The notes under the pieces were generated by a model that saw nothing but the letters and a program-made list of their open reading frames with translations, was not told where the DNA came from and searched no databases. A stretch of 64,000 nt of DNA from Neospora caninum Liverpool. Taxonomy: Eukaryota; Apicomplexa; Conoidasida; Eucoccidiorida; Sarcocystidae. How positions within the stretch are numbered: position 1 is the first letter of the stretch; each line of letters begins with the position of its first letter. The stretch spans positions 5,294,710 to 5,358,709 of the forward strand of contig NC_018398.1 of the NCBI RefSeq assembly GCF_000208865.1. Direction: 5' to 3'. This document shows, piece by piece, positions 36,164 to 47,577 of this stretch. A program made the position numbers and the translations under genes.

Positions 36164-38711
36164 CGTCGAGAGAGCGGGAAAAAGCAAAAGAAAAGCGGAA
36201 GGAAGCGCGAGAAGGCACAAGCGTCAGCGGCGAAGAACCTCTGTAAAAAACTGTAAAAGGGCAAGACTGACGCGAAAAAAAGCCGGAGATGAGGCCGGCG
36301 GAAGACAGCCAGTGGGTCGCCAAGGCGCGCCGAGGCAGCTGCACAGAGGTCTCAGACGCCAGCACGGACGAGCAGCGACGGCGACCAAGAAAAAAAAACG
36401 AACACGAATGTGAGACGCAGAAAAACTGCAGTCAAGACACTCCCTGACGAGTTTTCAACCACGCGGAGACTCACGAGACGATGGCTTGGCCGTTTGATGG
36501 GCGGCAAAATGTCGGCGGCGAAGACGAGAGGTTCCGGGGAAGGCAGCGGTGTAGTGACACCTCCCCAGAGGAAAAGAGAGATACTGTTGGAGCCAGCAAA
36601 ATAGAATTGACCCAGAATCTTTGCCTCTGCAGGATAAGCACTGCCGAGCGACCGCGGCCGAGCCGAGAAAGCAAGCGTTTCCCCTCCCCCCTTCCCCGCG
36701 AGAGACAGGAGAGCAGGATAGAGTCAGAAAATCAGGGAGAACGACGGTCGGATATGGACAGTACTTGAAGTATTGCGGCAAGAAAAGAGGACTGCTTATA
36801 ATTGTGCCGGACAAAACAATTTGCGGTTTTTTCGGGACGTGGGGCAAAAATCATTGCTCGGGTACGAAGTGAAAGAGTGACGAAAAGTGTCCGTTTCCGA
36901 CTGCTAGCTTTGCGTTCCGGGAGGGAAAAAAATTAGGCCGCACAAACCCCCCCCCCGTAGCAGTTTTTCACCGACAGCTCTGCCTTGGATGAGGAAGGAA
37001 AAAGCAAAAATTCGGAAGAAGAATAGTGTTTCAAGACGCTTCCATCGGGCGCCAAGAAACGACAAAGCCCTGAATCGCGCGAAGACGTAAATGCTTGCTG
37101 GAAGACACAACAGGAGACAAACGACGAGGTGAGAGGGGAAAGCGCGCAAGTCCGAGTTAACACGACCATCTGCCTTGCGAAAGAGTGACGGGGTTTGTGG
37201 GCGTGGGAGATGAAAGAAGAATACAAAGAAGCACGTGGAACAGTGAGCCCAGTTATCTCATGAGAGAACAAGGCGCTCGCTTTGTGACGAAAGACAGACA
37301 CACGCTTCGACTTTACGAAGCGCTTTCCGTCCCGTGGTTGAGTTCACGGCAGATGGGAGGCGCGTCGTTTACCTCGGCACTTTCCGTGCCACAGCTTAGA
37401 AAACTGAAGGCGGAGAGAGCGAATAACACGCGGAAGAAGAAACACGAAAGAAAAGGCAGAAAGTAAGGGTAAAGATATGCCGAGGATACACACCCTGCTT
37501 TCTCGCGAGCAGATGTGTTACAACGAGCGAGGATGCCAACCGTGTGATGGTTCCGTCTGTCTTGCATGACAGGACAGATGACGGGGCGGGCAGTATCCCG
37601 CAGTTAGGAAGTCTTTCTTCTCTCAGTCTCTTTCGGGAGAAACGGGAGATAATACCCACTTCGTATATGTGACTAGGCAAAACACCTTGCAAGTGCTACT
37701 TTTTGCTTCTGCAGAAACGTAGAAGGGTAGGTGACTTACCTGTAGCGAGCGAGCACACATCGGAACCCGAGTACCCACGATGCTTAGAGTCGGTCTCTCT
37801 GGAATACGCCCGAGTTGTCTACAGAAAAGATTCTTCGTCGGGGTTCCTGAGGCAACATCTGCGGAACGCAAACATGTGTATGTAATCAGCTTCGCCGTAG
37901 TCCGGGCCATGCTGAGACGCAACGCCTGGCGTACACATGGAGAGTTGTGCACCGCTCACGGACTACACACCGTTTCCACTTAGAAAATTGCATGTTGTCT
38001 TCCAGTTTCGAGTCATGAGCCTCTACCTCCACCTCGAAACGAGACTGAACTTTTCGGTCTTTTTTTAGGGAGTTTGGCAGTTTGAACTGCCAGGGCTCTC
38101 GTCACGAGAAGTTTATATCATGTCCTGCGGTGGCGAAGCACAGCACGTATGCTTAACAATCGCTCGTTTCCCTCACCTAGGTTCATCAGTAGAACGAATC
38201 CACGTTCCCGATAAACGTTCGAACAGCGACGTACACTGCGCAGAAAACTGCTGCAACGAAAGCAGTCTGACAATCTGTAGCGAAAAACGCTGTCATGATG
38301 AAACACCTGTATAAACCGTGCATCAGCGTTCTAGAAACCAGCAAGCCAGAGACCACATTTCAGTTGACAAACACAAAACATTCTGCCCTTCAATTCATGC
38401 ATTCAATCGGCGATGTGGCATCTTTGATAGTAACCATCTCCGATCGAGGCTGCCACGTGTATCTCTCTCGCTGGCAGTACCCCGTGAAGTTGTCGCTGTG
38501 GATGCTCCAATACACCCATTTTTCAGAATGTGCAGTGCCATGAGGTGACACATGTCTGGCCGAAGAAGAGGTAAGAGGAAGCAGCTTCCATAAACCCGGA
38601 CGTAGCCTGGCTGACGCCAAGCTTGGTGGCAGGCAGATACTAAAGGCACACTCATTCATACTCGGAATCTTGCGACTGGCCTAAAATACTTCAACCGCCT
38701 TTAGAGCTCAA
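36164..38711. other. Metacaspase leader/promoter and downstream region of the aquaporin-like copy
   Basis: From 36164 to about 36450 the minus strand is pyrimidine-rich and reads as the metacaspase leader. A run of nine C's occurs near 36950. 37.2-38.7 kb has only short frames. No gene recognised. Confidence 0.5.
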
Positions 38712-41039
38712 TCACTCGTCTTTTTCCATGCTTTCAGGCTTGTCTTCCCAAGTAGAAACTCGCGTCACGAGTTGCCGCCTGTCTTCTATGGCGGGCTCTT
38801 CTTGGATAATCGGTTTCACCACCGAGCTGGCGAGAAAGGCGGCCGTAAAGCCAGCAATGGCGAGAAGCCAGAAAGCGAAGAAGTCGCCCCGACAGAGCAT
38901 AACCATTGCAGCGAAGCATGGATTAAGCAGAGGACCACCTGCGTAACAAGACAAAAAGGTGCACCACGCACGAGCGGAATGCCTGTAGTTCCTGGTGCAC
39001 ATCAGAATTCGCTGGTTCAAAAAACGGTGCGTCGAGGTGGTTCATGGTTCCTCATGCAGTAGGAACGGCGCCTGGAAAATACAACAACTCAGTTGCACCA
39101 CAGCAACACTCTAAATATTTGAAGACGTTTGCAACTGGACAACGAGAGGTGGAGAGGCGCGTACACACGCTCAGATTCGGCCAACCACCAACTTCCCAAG
39201 TTGCACGTGTGCAGAATTGCTTTGTAAGTTTACAATGACATATGCATTTTTATTTAGCCAGCTTAAATTTTCAGCGCATATGCTTTTTCTGATTCTGCGT
39301 CTTGCCTTGGGGAGAGTTTGGTGCATCAAATTCTCTACGTTACCTACGACGGCTGTACCGTAGCAGGTTCGGCCACGTGAAGCGCTTGAGAGTCACACAG
39401 TAAAACTACCATTTTTTTGTGTACTACCGTTCTCCGACCGTCGGTCAACTGCGGAGAACTGCTGTAACCCCCGTGAGGAGGAAAGTTGCCAAAAAGATCC
39501 CAAGGAATAAAATGTACCTGTAACTCGGCAGAAGGGGCTGCCAACTAAATATACCATGGTCCCGACATTCAAGCTTATGGTGCCAAGGCCCGTAACCCTG
39601 ACGTGGCTCCGCCGTGTGATCTTTCCCACTGAGAGGTCTGCAGCTTGAGCCATGTAATTCAGGCAGCTGAAGAGGCATTCCCCCAGGAACACGTCGACGA
39701 CCCTGCTGAACCACAGAAGCATTTCGAAGCTGTTTTCTGAAGGAGAGACGCGAAGGCGATGCACGACGTCAACGAAACCTCCGGTTGCAGTGCGCCCCGC
39801 AAGCGTCCATCCAAGCATTTCGAATTGTAAAAGCCGCTCCTGCTGTTCCGGCGGTAAGAGCCAAGTGCTCGCAATCCAGGCATATCCACCCAGGACCTTG
39901 CTGGACACCACGATCAAGTCAGCCATCGATAAGAGAGAGGCGCTTACTATCCTTGCTGCCTCCTCTTGGAGATGTATGGGCAATGGCGTTAAAAGCGACA
40001 TGAACACTGAGGAACAAAACTCCGTATGGCGACTATTTGTAGACGCCATTTTTTCCTTAGTGCCTGGAGACTGCATATCGGTGTAAATCTGCATCGTTAG
40101 TGGTGGCCCATAGGGCAGGTGACCGGGGAAAAACGCTTGCACGACAACCCCCACTAGGGACGCAGCGCCAACAGTTGCAATGAAGATCTTGATCAAGTCA
40201 CCTACAGAGAGGAAAGCGTGTGCACGCAACACACGCAGGAGTATAAAAAAGGCGCTAAAAGTGGCACTTGCTTGAAGGCGCTCCGGGGAAGACTACGACA
40301 GACTGCCACATCAAGCAGAAGGCTCGTGTTCATTGGAAAACACGAGTACTTGTAGTGTACGTGCCATATCTTCCTCAGCCACCGAGAGGTGACACGCCCT
40401 CTCAACAGACAGAACGCGGGAAAACACTCAGGACATGGACGGAAGCTTCTCACCAGTGCTGAGCCCACGGGGGTGGAGCATCTCAGATGATGCCGCTTCT
40501 CCTCGACGAGACACCTCTTTTTCCTGGCACGAAATCTGGGCTCTGTGCTTGGCCAGACTCATCTCTGCCCATGAACCGATGAGCGCAGAATACGGATCTG
40601 TCACAGCTCCACGAGAAAAGAGAGGTCCCCAAATATTCAAGGAAATCCAAAAAGCACCAGCTCCAACAATTGAGGGTGTCCAGAACGCAAACGGCGGCAC
40701 CTTGGCGAGGCAACAGGCGATCCATCCTGGCACAAACGCCAAGTACAGATAGAATGCGAAGCTTTCTACAGCCGTGTGGAGTATGGAGACGCCCTCTCCG
40801 ACTCGGAGTTCCGGCCGCGCACATGCAAGGAAGTCATGGCTTTGTCTGCTGGAAGCGATCGAGGAAGCATCCTCACTGACAGAATTCTGACTGGATGCAT
40901 CCTCCTGTTGACTCTGTCTCCCAAGTTCATCTCCATGATCCGACCATGCACTCAAAGAGGGAGCCTTGGTCACTTCTGACTCGCCTTCTGCCAAAGAGAG
41001 CGGCGCTCGCGCGGCAGTCACTTGCACGACTCCGTCCAT
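38712..41039 (-). CDS. Aquaporin-like (MIP family) membrane protein, tandem copy A
   Basis: Three minus-strand exons (41039-40454, 40201-39518, 38938-38712) join in phase 1 at both junctions and give 498 residues. Residues 1-85 are Ser/Gln/Glu-rich. Membrane segments follow the MIP order: TM1 about 90-110 (VESFAFYLYLAFVPGW), TM2 about 122-143, then a loop-B position reading GAVTDPYSALIG (D148-P149-Y150). TM3 (IFIATVGAASLVGVVV), TM4 (WFSRVVDVFLGECLF) and TM5 follow. Loop E reads TGGPLLNPCF, with NPC (429-431) in place of NPA, then TM6. NPC-type boxes occur in the superaquaporin (AQP11/12) branch. The family call rests on topology and the TGGxLNP motif; the transported solute is unknown. The frame opens further upstream only with a TTG codon, so the ATG at 41039 is chosen. 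Its paralogue lies about 2.1 kb upstream. Confidence 0.7.
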
Positions 41040-43137
41040 ATCGCAGAGGGCATCGCCGCGTCGAGGCGTGGCAAAAATTGACAAGTCGAAGGGTCCGGAA
41101 AGTCTTCCAACTCACCAGCTGAAGGGGTAGGAGGGGCGCAAACACTTTACTTTTCTGGACTTACGGTCCCTAGAAAAGTGCCACTGCGTCCTCGAGATGA
41201 ATGCCTGTCTAACCGCGATGCGAGAACATTAACCGCGTCAAACGGTAAGACACGATACAAAACGTCGAGTTGTAGTCTCCCAAGCGTTTCTGGTACGGTG
41301 GCTGAAAAAGTGGACCGTTGTGTGCCTTTTCAGAAGACCAAGGTGTCGACTTTTTAGCAGCAAAAAGGGTAGACGCATTTTTTCCTCGGTATATGTGTGT
41401 GCTCGTCTCTCTTCAGACCTCGAGCCCGTGCACCGGCAGCAACTCTGGGATGCAAAGGTGGCCGAGCCTAGCGAAATATACGCTGCATTCTGCAAAAGTT
41501 GCGTGTAGCACGCAACACGAGAGGTAAATTTATGTGAAGAGCAGTGAGCAGTTTTCGGGCATACACAATTGGCGCAACAGATTTTTCTCGTAGCGACGCC
41601 GTTACCCCGAGCCCCAGCCTCTTCCAGCTCTCCGACACAGAACTTGCTGTGCCTCGTTCAAACCGCCTGACTTTCGGGATGCGAGAGCGGCTGTACTTGT
41701 GCTCCATTTTCTGGAAGAGACAGTCTGACGACTTCGCTCTTTCCCCATGGAATAAGGCGGCCAGCCTACTAAGTATATCTGTGGCTACGGTAGGAATGGA
41801 TAGTTCATCGCAGCTCGTTTCAAGTGTGCAGCGCGTGCGCTCAGATATATGTTGCTTCCACACTCCCGCTGACATTCCGGCAATTTGCACTGTTTACGGT
41901 CTCGGCCCAGTCAACGAAACCACCCATTAAATGCAAGAGCCCCACTCGTCGCCTCTTACACAAACAATAGTGCGCGCAGCCTCGCCAGAGTAAAATCTCC
42001 GGCTCCACGCGGCAACAGAACCACCGCATGAAATCAGGAACACCGTCCACTCTAGCGGTTGTTTACGTTCTACGGGGAACGGATCAGAAACAGTCTAAGA
42101 TGAGAAGTTCTCCTACAGCCAGTCGCCGCAAAGAGGAAAGAAAACTTCCTGTTGCCAGATTAACCGACGACGGCGCTCCTTGCTGGCCCTCATTTGAAAA
42201 AGGGTTCTGCTCCGGCTGGCCGACAGAGTCCTAGGTACTATTTGTCTCTGTTCATTCGATTTGAGTTATACCAATGTGGACTGTAATCCGGGGTCAACGC
42301 TTTGACGGCGGTGGACACTCAACAACGTAAAACTCGTCAAAGTCGCGGCAAGCCCTGTATCACGCGCAACGTTGCTCTCCCTGAGGCCTCGCGTTTCAAA
42401 CAAGTGCATCCACATAAACAACGGTGGCAGCATGAAGGTACATCTCTACACATCAATGTATCTGTATTCTCTGTATGCGCCCGCTTGTCTCAGAGTACAC
42501 CTGCATGCAGATATATCATATATAGATCGACACACCGCACATATTTTTCCCTAAGTGCCCCGCTGGAGAGCTACGCACAAGTGAAACTCTCGTGCCTGAT
42601 CCACCCACGGAAGACTACGGTCTCTAGGTAGGCAGGACAGGAAGGGAAAAACCTGTGGAAGCAGCCCCAATCGTCACAAAAAAATCTCCCGTGCCGGCCC
42701 TAAAGAGCTGGAGCGCTGGTCTAACACCCCCAGCCTGCGCGGTCGACGCAGATATCGCAAGAGAACGTTTTGGCGTGGGCCTCGGCGTATATTTCATTTG
42801 CAGAGCCCGCATTTTGTGTCCCCTGAATGCTGCCTTTCCTTCCTCAGCGAAGAGCCTCCGTTGAGGGGTCGGCTACGAGGAGAGATGTTTCTCTCTCCTC
42901 CGGCTTGATCCACCAAATCCGGAGTTTCCCTATCTGAATTTAAAAAAATGTTGCACGGACAGACGTAATTTCTGTTCCCCGCGTTTCGCTGTGTGGCGCT
43001 TACTCGTTCTTTCTTGACCTCGACTCACGCCACCGCATACTGCACTACACACCCAGCGGGTAAAGCGAATCAAGACAGGCACCGTCCACATACATTCCGC
43101 ATGCCTGGATACCTGCAGGTGCGTGACATGCACTCCG
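41040..43137. other. Spacer between the two aquaporin-like copies
   Basis: About 2.1 kb between the 3' end of copy B and the start of copy A. I looked for a third or decayed copy (TGGxLN box, paired hydrophobic segments) and found none. Only short non-conserved frames are present. Confidence 0.5.
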
Positions 43138-45399
43138 TTACTCGGCCTTGCGCTTCTCGCGCTGTTCCGGCCACACAGAGAAGTTTCTGTCCACTTTGTC
43201 TGGCGCAGCAGGCTTCTTTTCTGGGACGCATGCAAAAGGCCGAACAACAAGCGTGGCCAAGTACGCTGCGAGAAGGTCGGCCGACACCAGGAGAAAGAAT
43301 CCAATCACATCTAGACGATATGCCGTCACCAGTGCAGCATACCCTGCGTTCAGCATTGGGCCGCCTGAGCACACAGTGCAGGACGAAACAAGGATTAATT
43401 GGGTCCATCCGTGCTTCTGCCACGTTGAGGGAACTGCCGCACGCACACGCCTACTGATCGGCATCGTGTCTTCCCAGCGGTAAAACACGCAGGCCCCAAT
43501 ACGAACGCTCTTCCAGCGCTGCCTGAGCTCCCCCCTTTCCCCTGACGAAAGATGCACAGATGCAGCCACACAGAGGCATGTCTGAGCGTATTCCTGCGTT
43601 TCGCTGTTTCTCCTCCCAGCGTTTCGTTTGATCTCTGCATGCTCACAGAGAGAAGCGACCGGCGCGTCTCTGTAGGAGTGCAGGTGCACGCAGCTGAGAC
43701 CGACACTTACCAACAGGAGTACAGAAGGGTATTCCAAAGTAGTAGAAAAAGCAAGCAGCATTGAGAGAGGCGTAGCTGATGCCCCGGATTTGAAACCGAG
43801 TCCCTTGCGCAGCGGCTGTGACGGAGGCTTGAACTGCGGCGGCCATGTAGGCGAGGAACCCGAAGAAGACCTCGAGAAGAAACATGTCGACTATGCCACT
43901 GACCCAGAGCACTGCCATCTCTTCTTCCTTGACTCCTGCAGCCGAGCCAGTCAGCGTGTGGACGATTTTCGAAAAGAAATTGTCCGGCAGGCTGGGCCCG
44001 AAGAAGCCGTGGGCGCTGTCTCGACTCGCGTCCGAGACCTCTCCAAAGAATTGTTTGAAGAAGTCGCTTTTAATCATCTGCTCCTGAAACTGCTGGTGGC
44101 CGCCCCCCGGCTTGAGCACCATCGCGATCCCGGCTGTACATACACCGAGACCGACGCGGCGCAGCAGCGCGAAAAGGCGACTGGCGAGCACCAGACCGCT
44201 CCGGAGCATCTCAGTGGTTCGTAGCTGGAGGGCGACTGGCAGGAGCGGAAGCAGAGAAGCCACAAGAGAAGAGGAGGGAAGGAAAAACGGCGGCGAGACC
44301 TTTCCCGGGACTGGAGCGGGCAGATCGACGTACACCTGGTGGGGAAGCGGCTCGAGAGGCGACAGGAAAGTCGCTTCCGAGAAAAAAAAGCGAAGAACCA
44401 AACCGACGACCGTGGCCCCCAGGAGCGACGCCGCGGTGATTTTGCAAAAAACACCTGCAAAAGGCAGCGCAACACAGGAAGAAACAACACGGATCCAAAC
44501 AACAGACTCTCTTTTCTGTTTTTCGGATTCTCTGAAGCACCCGCGCTGGTCCACCTTCCACTCCAGCCCGTTCTTAAAGTCTCTCGTTCTTTCGCTCACG
44601 CTGCTCTTCTTCCCCAAAACAGTGTCTGCATCGTGCCGATGTCCTTTTTCTTCTTCCTCTCTCCTTTCTTCCTAGCCCCTTTCTCTCCCCCTTCTTCCGA
44701 CAAATCTTCTTCCCGTCTCTCTTTCTGAGTTCCCGTACCGACTGAGACGCGGGCGAGTGCCTCGTCTGCGCTCTCCGTCTCTGCGTCTCCGTCCGCGTTT
44801 CTGCGGATCGGCGAGGCGGCGCGCGCGCCGGCAGCGCCGAGCAGATCTTGCTGGGCGAGAACGCGCAGATGCCTGTCCTCGCGGCTCCACGTCTTCGCCT
44901 CTCGAACGCCGACGAGGAAGCCCCCCGGGTCCGTCACGTTGCCGCGCGCAAACAGTGCAGACCAGCAGGCGAGGCAGGCCCAGAGCGCGAGAGCGGAGGT
45001 CGTCCCGCCTTCCCAGGCGTTGAAAGGGGGAAAGCGCCGCAGGCATGCATTGAAGAACCCCGGGAGAAAGGCGACATACACCGCGAGACAGAGAGACTCG
45101 ACGAAGCTTCTGACGGCTGACGGGCCTTGTCGCTTCAGCTCTGCCACCTGCAGCTGTCGCAGCACCTGGTGCTCGCGCTCGGTCATGACCGGGTAACGAC
45201 TCTGGACGCCTGAACAGCCGCCAAGCTTTTCCTCAGCTGTTTCGCCCTCTGCTCTCTGCGACCAGCCGCCGTGCTTGGGGTTCTTCGAGGCTTCAGACGC
45301 ACCATTCGGCGATGTAGGATGTGCGACCGAAGAGGCAGGGGAACCCCCAAGCCCCGACCCTAGCGAGGAATCTCTCACCTGGGACTTCGGCTTCCCCAT
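43138..45399 (-). CDS. Aquaporin-like (MIP family) membrane protein, tandem copy B
   Basis: Three minus-strand exons (45399-44739, 44454-43711, 43364-43138) with the same two phase-1 introns as copy A, giving 543 residues. The last exons of A and B are both 227 bp and align without gaps. The N-terminus is hydrophilic (1-95). TM1 is FVESLCLAVYVAFLPGFF, followed by TM2 and a loop-B position reading GNVTDPGGFLVG (D157-P158-G159). TM3 is KITAASLLGATVVGLVL. A long extra loop of about 140 residues with two further hydrophobic stretches precedes TM4 (VSGIVDMFLLEVFFGFLAYM). TM5 is YASLNAACFFYYFGIPFC. Loop E reads VGGPMLNAGY, where NPA has become NAG (474-476), and TM6 follows. Start context is CCATGG. 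The tail is Lys/Glu-rich. Function as a water or solute channel is inferred and doubtful given the motif loss. Confidence 0.7.
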
Positions 45400-47328
45400 G
45401 GAGCATAGAGCAGAGAGAAAAAAGAGAAAAAAAAAGAGAAAAGGCGAGAGAAGAGAGAACCGGAGAGGGCAAGGGATGATGTGATTTAGAGGGAAGGAAG
45501 CCGCACAGGAGGGAAAAGAGAGGTCTAGGAAGAACGTGAGTGGCGAGGGACGAATCCGAAACAGATCTCGGATTACGGTGCAGAGGCGATGAGAGAAGCA
45601 AAAAATGGAAGCGGAGCGGCCGGAGAGGCAAAAGACAAGGCAAAGAATTCAAAATGCGAGAGGAGACAGTGTAGAGAAAAGGCGAGAAGAGGAGGGAAGG
45701 CGAGTTGTTCCGGAGATAGAGGCCCTGCGTCGACAGGCGTCACGGAAAGGGACAGGTGGGCGGCTGAACAAGAAAGAATGTCGCGTGTTGAGGAGGATTC
45801 GGACAGAGAGGGAGAAACAAACGTACAACGCGGAAGGTAAGGACCACGAAATACCGTCGACAGGTGAAAGAGGAGAGCGCGGTCAGACACGGCGGCCGAA
45901 ACAGGAGGCGAGAGAAACGTGAGAGTCGCAGGAACCGCTACGAAGAAGACAGCTTCCGAGACGAGACACGAAGGAGAAGCAAAGACCTATAGAAGAATTG
46001 CGGGAAAGAGAAGAAGGGTTGCCAGTGCGCCAAAGACACCCGCTGGAAGAGGCTACAGCCTCACACATGGCGCTTCGGCCTCGCGGTTTCAAGACCTGCC
46101 CTTTGGTGTCAGGGGAAAATGGACAAAACCGCGTTTTTCATCCTGTTAGTCACTCCACGTTTGCAGCTCTTTACAAGCGTGTCCTAGAATGGACGGAAAT
46201 CGAAAAAGAATCCCCGCCTCTCACACACACACATGCCGCCGCAGCCAAGCGCGCGTGGAAAGCGGCGCGGATCGCATGCACAAAAAAAAAGGGCCTTGCT
46301 TCTTTTCTCTGCTGTTTCTCCCGTTGATCAAACCCGAGCAGAGGACCCTAGCCGAGGGCGGTTTCCATTTATTTCTCCTCTCTTCCCTACCTCTGGCCGC
46401 AAAACCCCTCCTCTTCTCTCCCCTGTGGCAAAAACACCCCTGCTCTCTTGTGCTTCCGCGACTCGGCCGCATTTCGCTTTCCTTTTTCTTTGTCGTGCTG
46501 TTCTCTCTCTCCTCCGTGACACTGCTTCGCCGCCACGAACCGTTTCCTCCTCTTTGTACGCTTCTTCCTCTTTTCCGTATCTCTTCTTTTTCTTTTCTCT
46601 CTTTTCACTTTCCCTCAGGTCCTCGTCTGCCGCACGTGCAGACACACTGGGACTGCTCCACAAAAAGACCGTGCCACGACACTCGGCTTCCTGTCTCCTT
46701 CTCCCTCTACTTTTCCCTCTTCTTTTCATTCTTCTTCTCTGTATTCTTCTTGTCCGCCTTTGTCTTTTTGTCACGCCCTCGTCCTTTCTTCCTGCTTACC
46801 CGGCCGTGTCTTCTTTTCTTCCCGCTTCTCTGTGTTCTTACGTCTTTTTCGTCTACCAACCTCCGAGCCGTCGGGAATCTCGCTTTTTTGTGTCCCTTTC
46901 ATTTCTCTCCATTTCTGGGATTTTGGAGACAGGCCGCAGATCGCCCTTCCACGGCAACCAATCCCGAAGTCCTCTCGAGTCCCACCCTGGTTCCCATCCT
47001 GCTTGAAACCGAATCTGCTGGATTCTTTCCCCCCGTCTCTCTGCTGAGCTTTGCATGCCGTCTCTGTCTCCCTCGCGGTTACTCCATTCCACGAAAGCTA
47101 ACCAAGCTCGGCCTTGCTAGGCTTTGCCGGCGACGGGACGACGCGAAAAACGTCGCTGTTCTGCGCAAACTGAGGCGCATTTGCTGTCGGAAAACTTCTG
47201 CCTTTTTCGCGGCCCTACCCACCTCTCGAGGTCTTGGCCTTGTCAGAAGGTCACTCAGGACCACTCCTCGAGTCGACTGTCTCCGATCTGTCAGGTGTTC
47301 TAAAAAAAGACACAAATCGCCTTACAAG
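45400..47328. promoter_or_regulatory. Divergent promoter/leader region between copy B and LSm4
   Basis: Strand composition flips in the middle. From 45,400 to about 46,020 the plus strand is A/G-rich, so the minus-strand gene has a CT-rich leader. From about 46,300 to 47,000 the plus strand is C/T-rich, the expected LSm4 leader. The flip near 46,050-46,250 probably marks the bidirectional promoter. The 393-codon open frame at 46189-47370 is Phe/Leu/Ser/Pro-rich, typical of translated pyrimidine tract, and is not taken as a gene. Confidence 0.5.
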
Positions 47329-47544
47329 ATGGTGGTAAGCCCAACTAGCTTGTCCCGAGGGAGACTGTGATCTGCTGGAGACAGACGTTTTTAACGCGCA
47401 TATCTCTATACACACATCGAGACGCGCTCCAGGGAGACAGTGAACGCAGTAGTTCAGAGATAGAGATATCTCCAGGCGCGCGTCTACCGGTGTCTCTGCA
47501 GGAGTCGCTTCAAACGTGCCTACATCCATGCATGGAAGCACCAG

Positions 47545-47577
<33 letters not shown>

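Noticed and set aside
36164..36220. Upstream start for the metacaspase with a signal-anchor-like MCLLALPSAFLLL
   Set aside because: The first codon is TTG, and the stretch is the translated CT-rich leader. The first ATG is at 36163.
41040..43137. Possible third, decayed aquaporin-like copy in the spacer
   Set aside because: No TGGxLN box or paired hydrophobic segments in any frame.
46189..47370. 393-codon plus-strand frame before LSm4
   Set aside because: Translation of a pyrimidine-rich leader (mainly Phe, Leu, Ser, Pro). It overlaps the LSm4 start in another frame.
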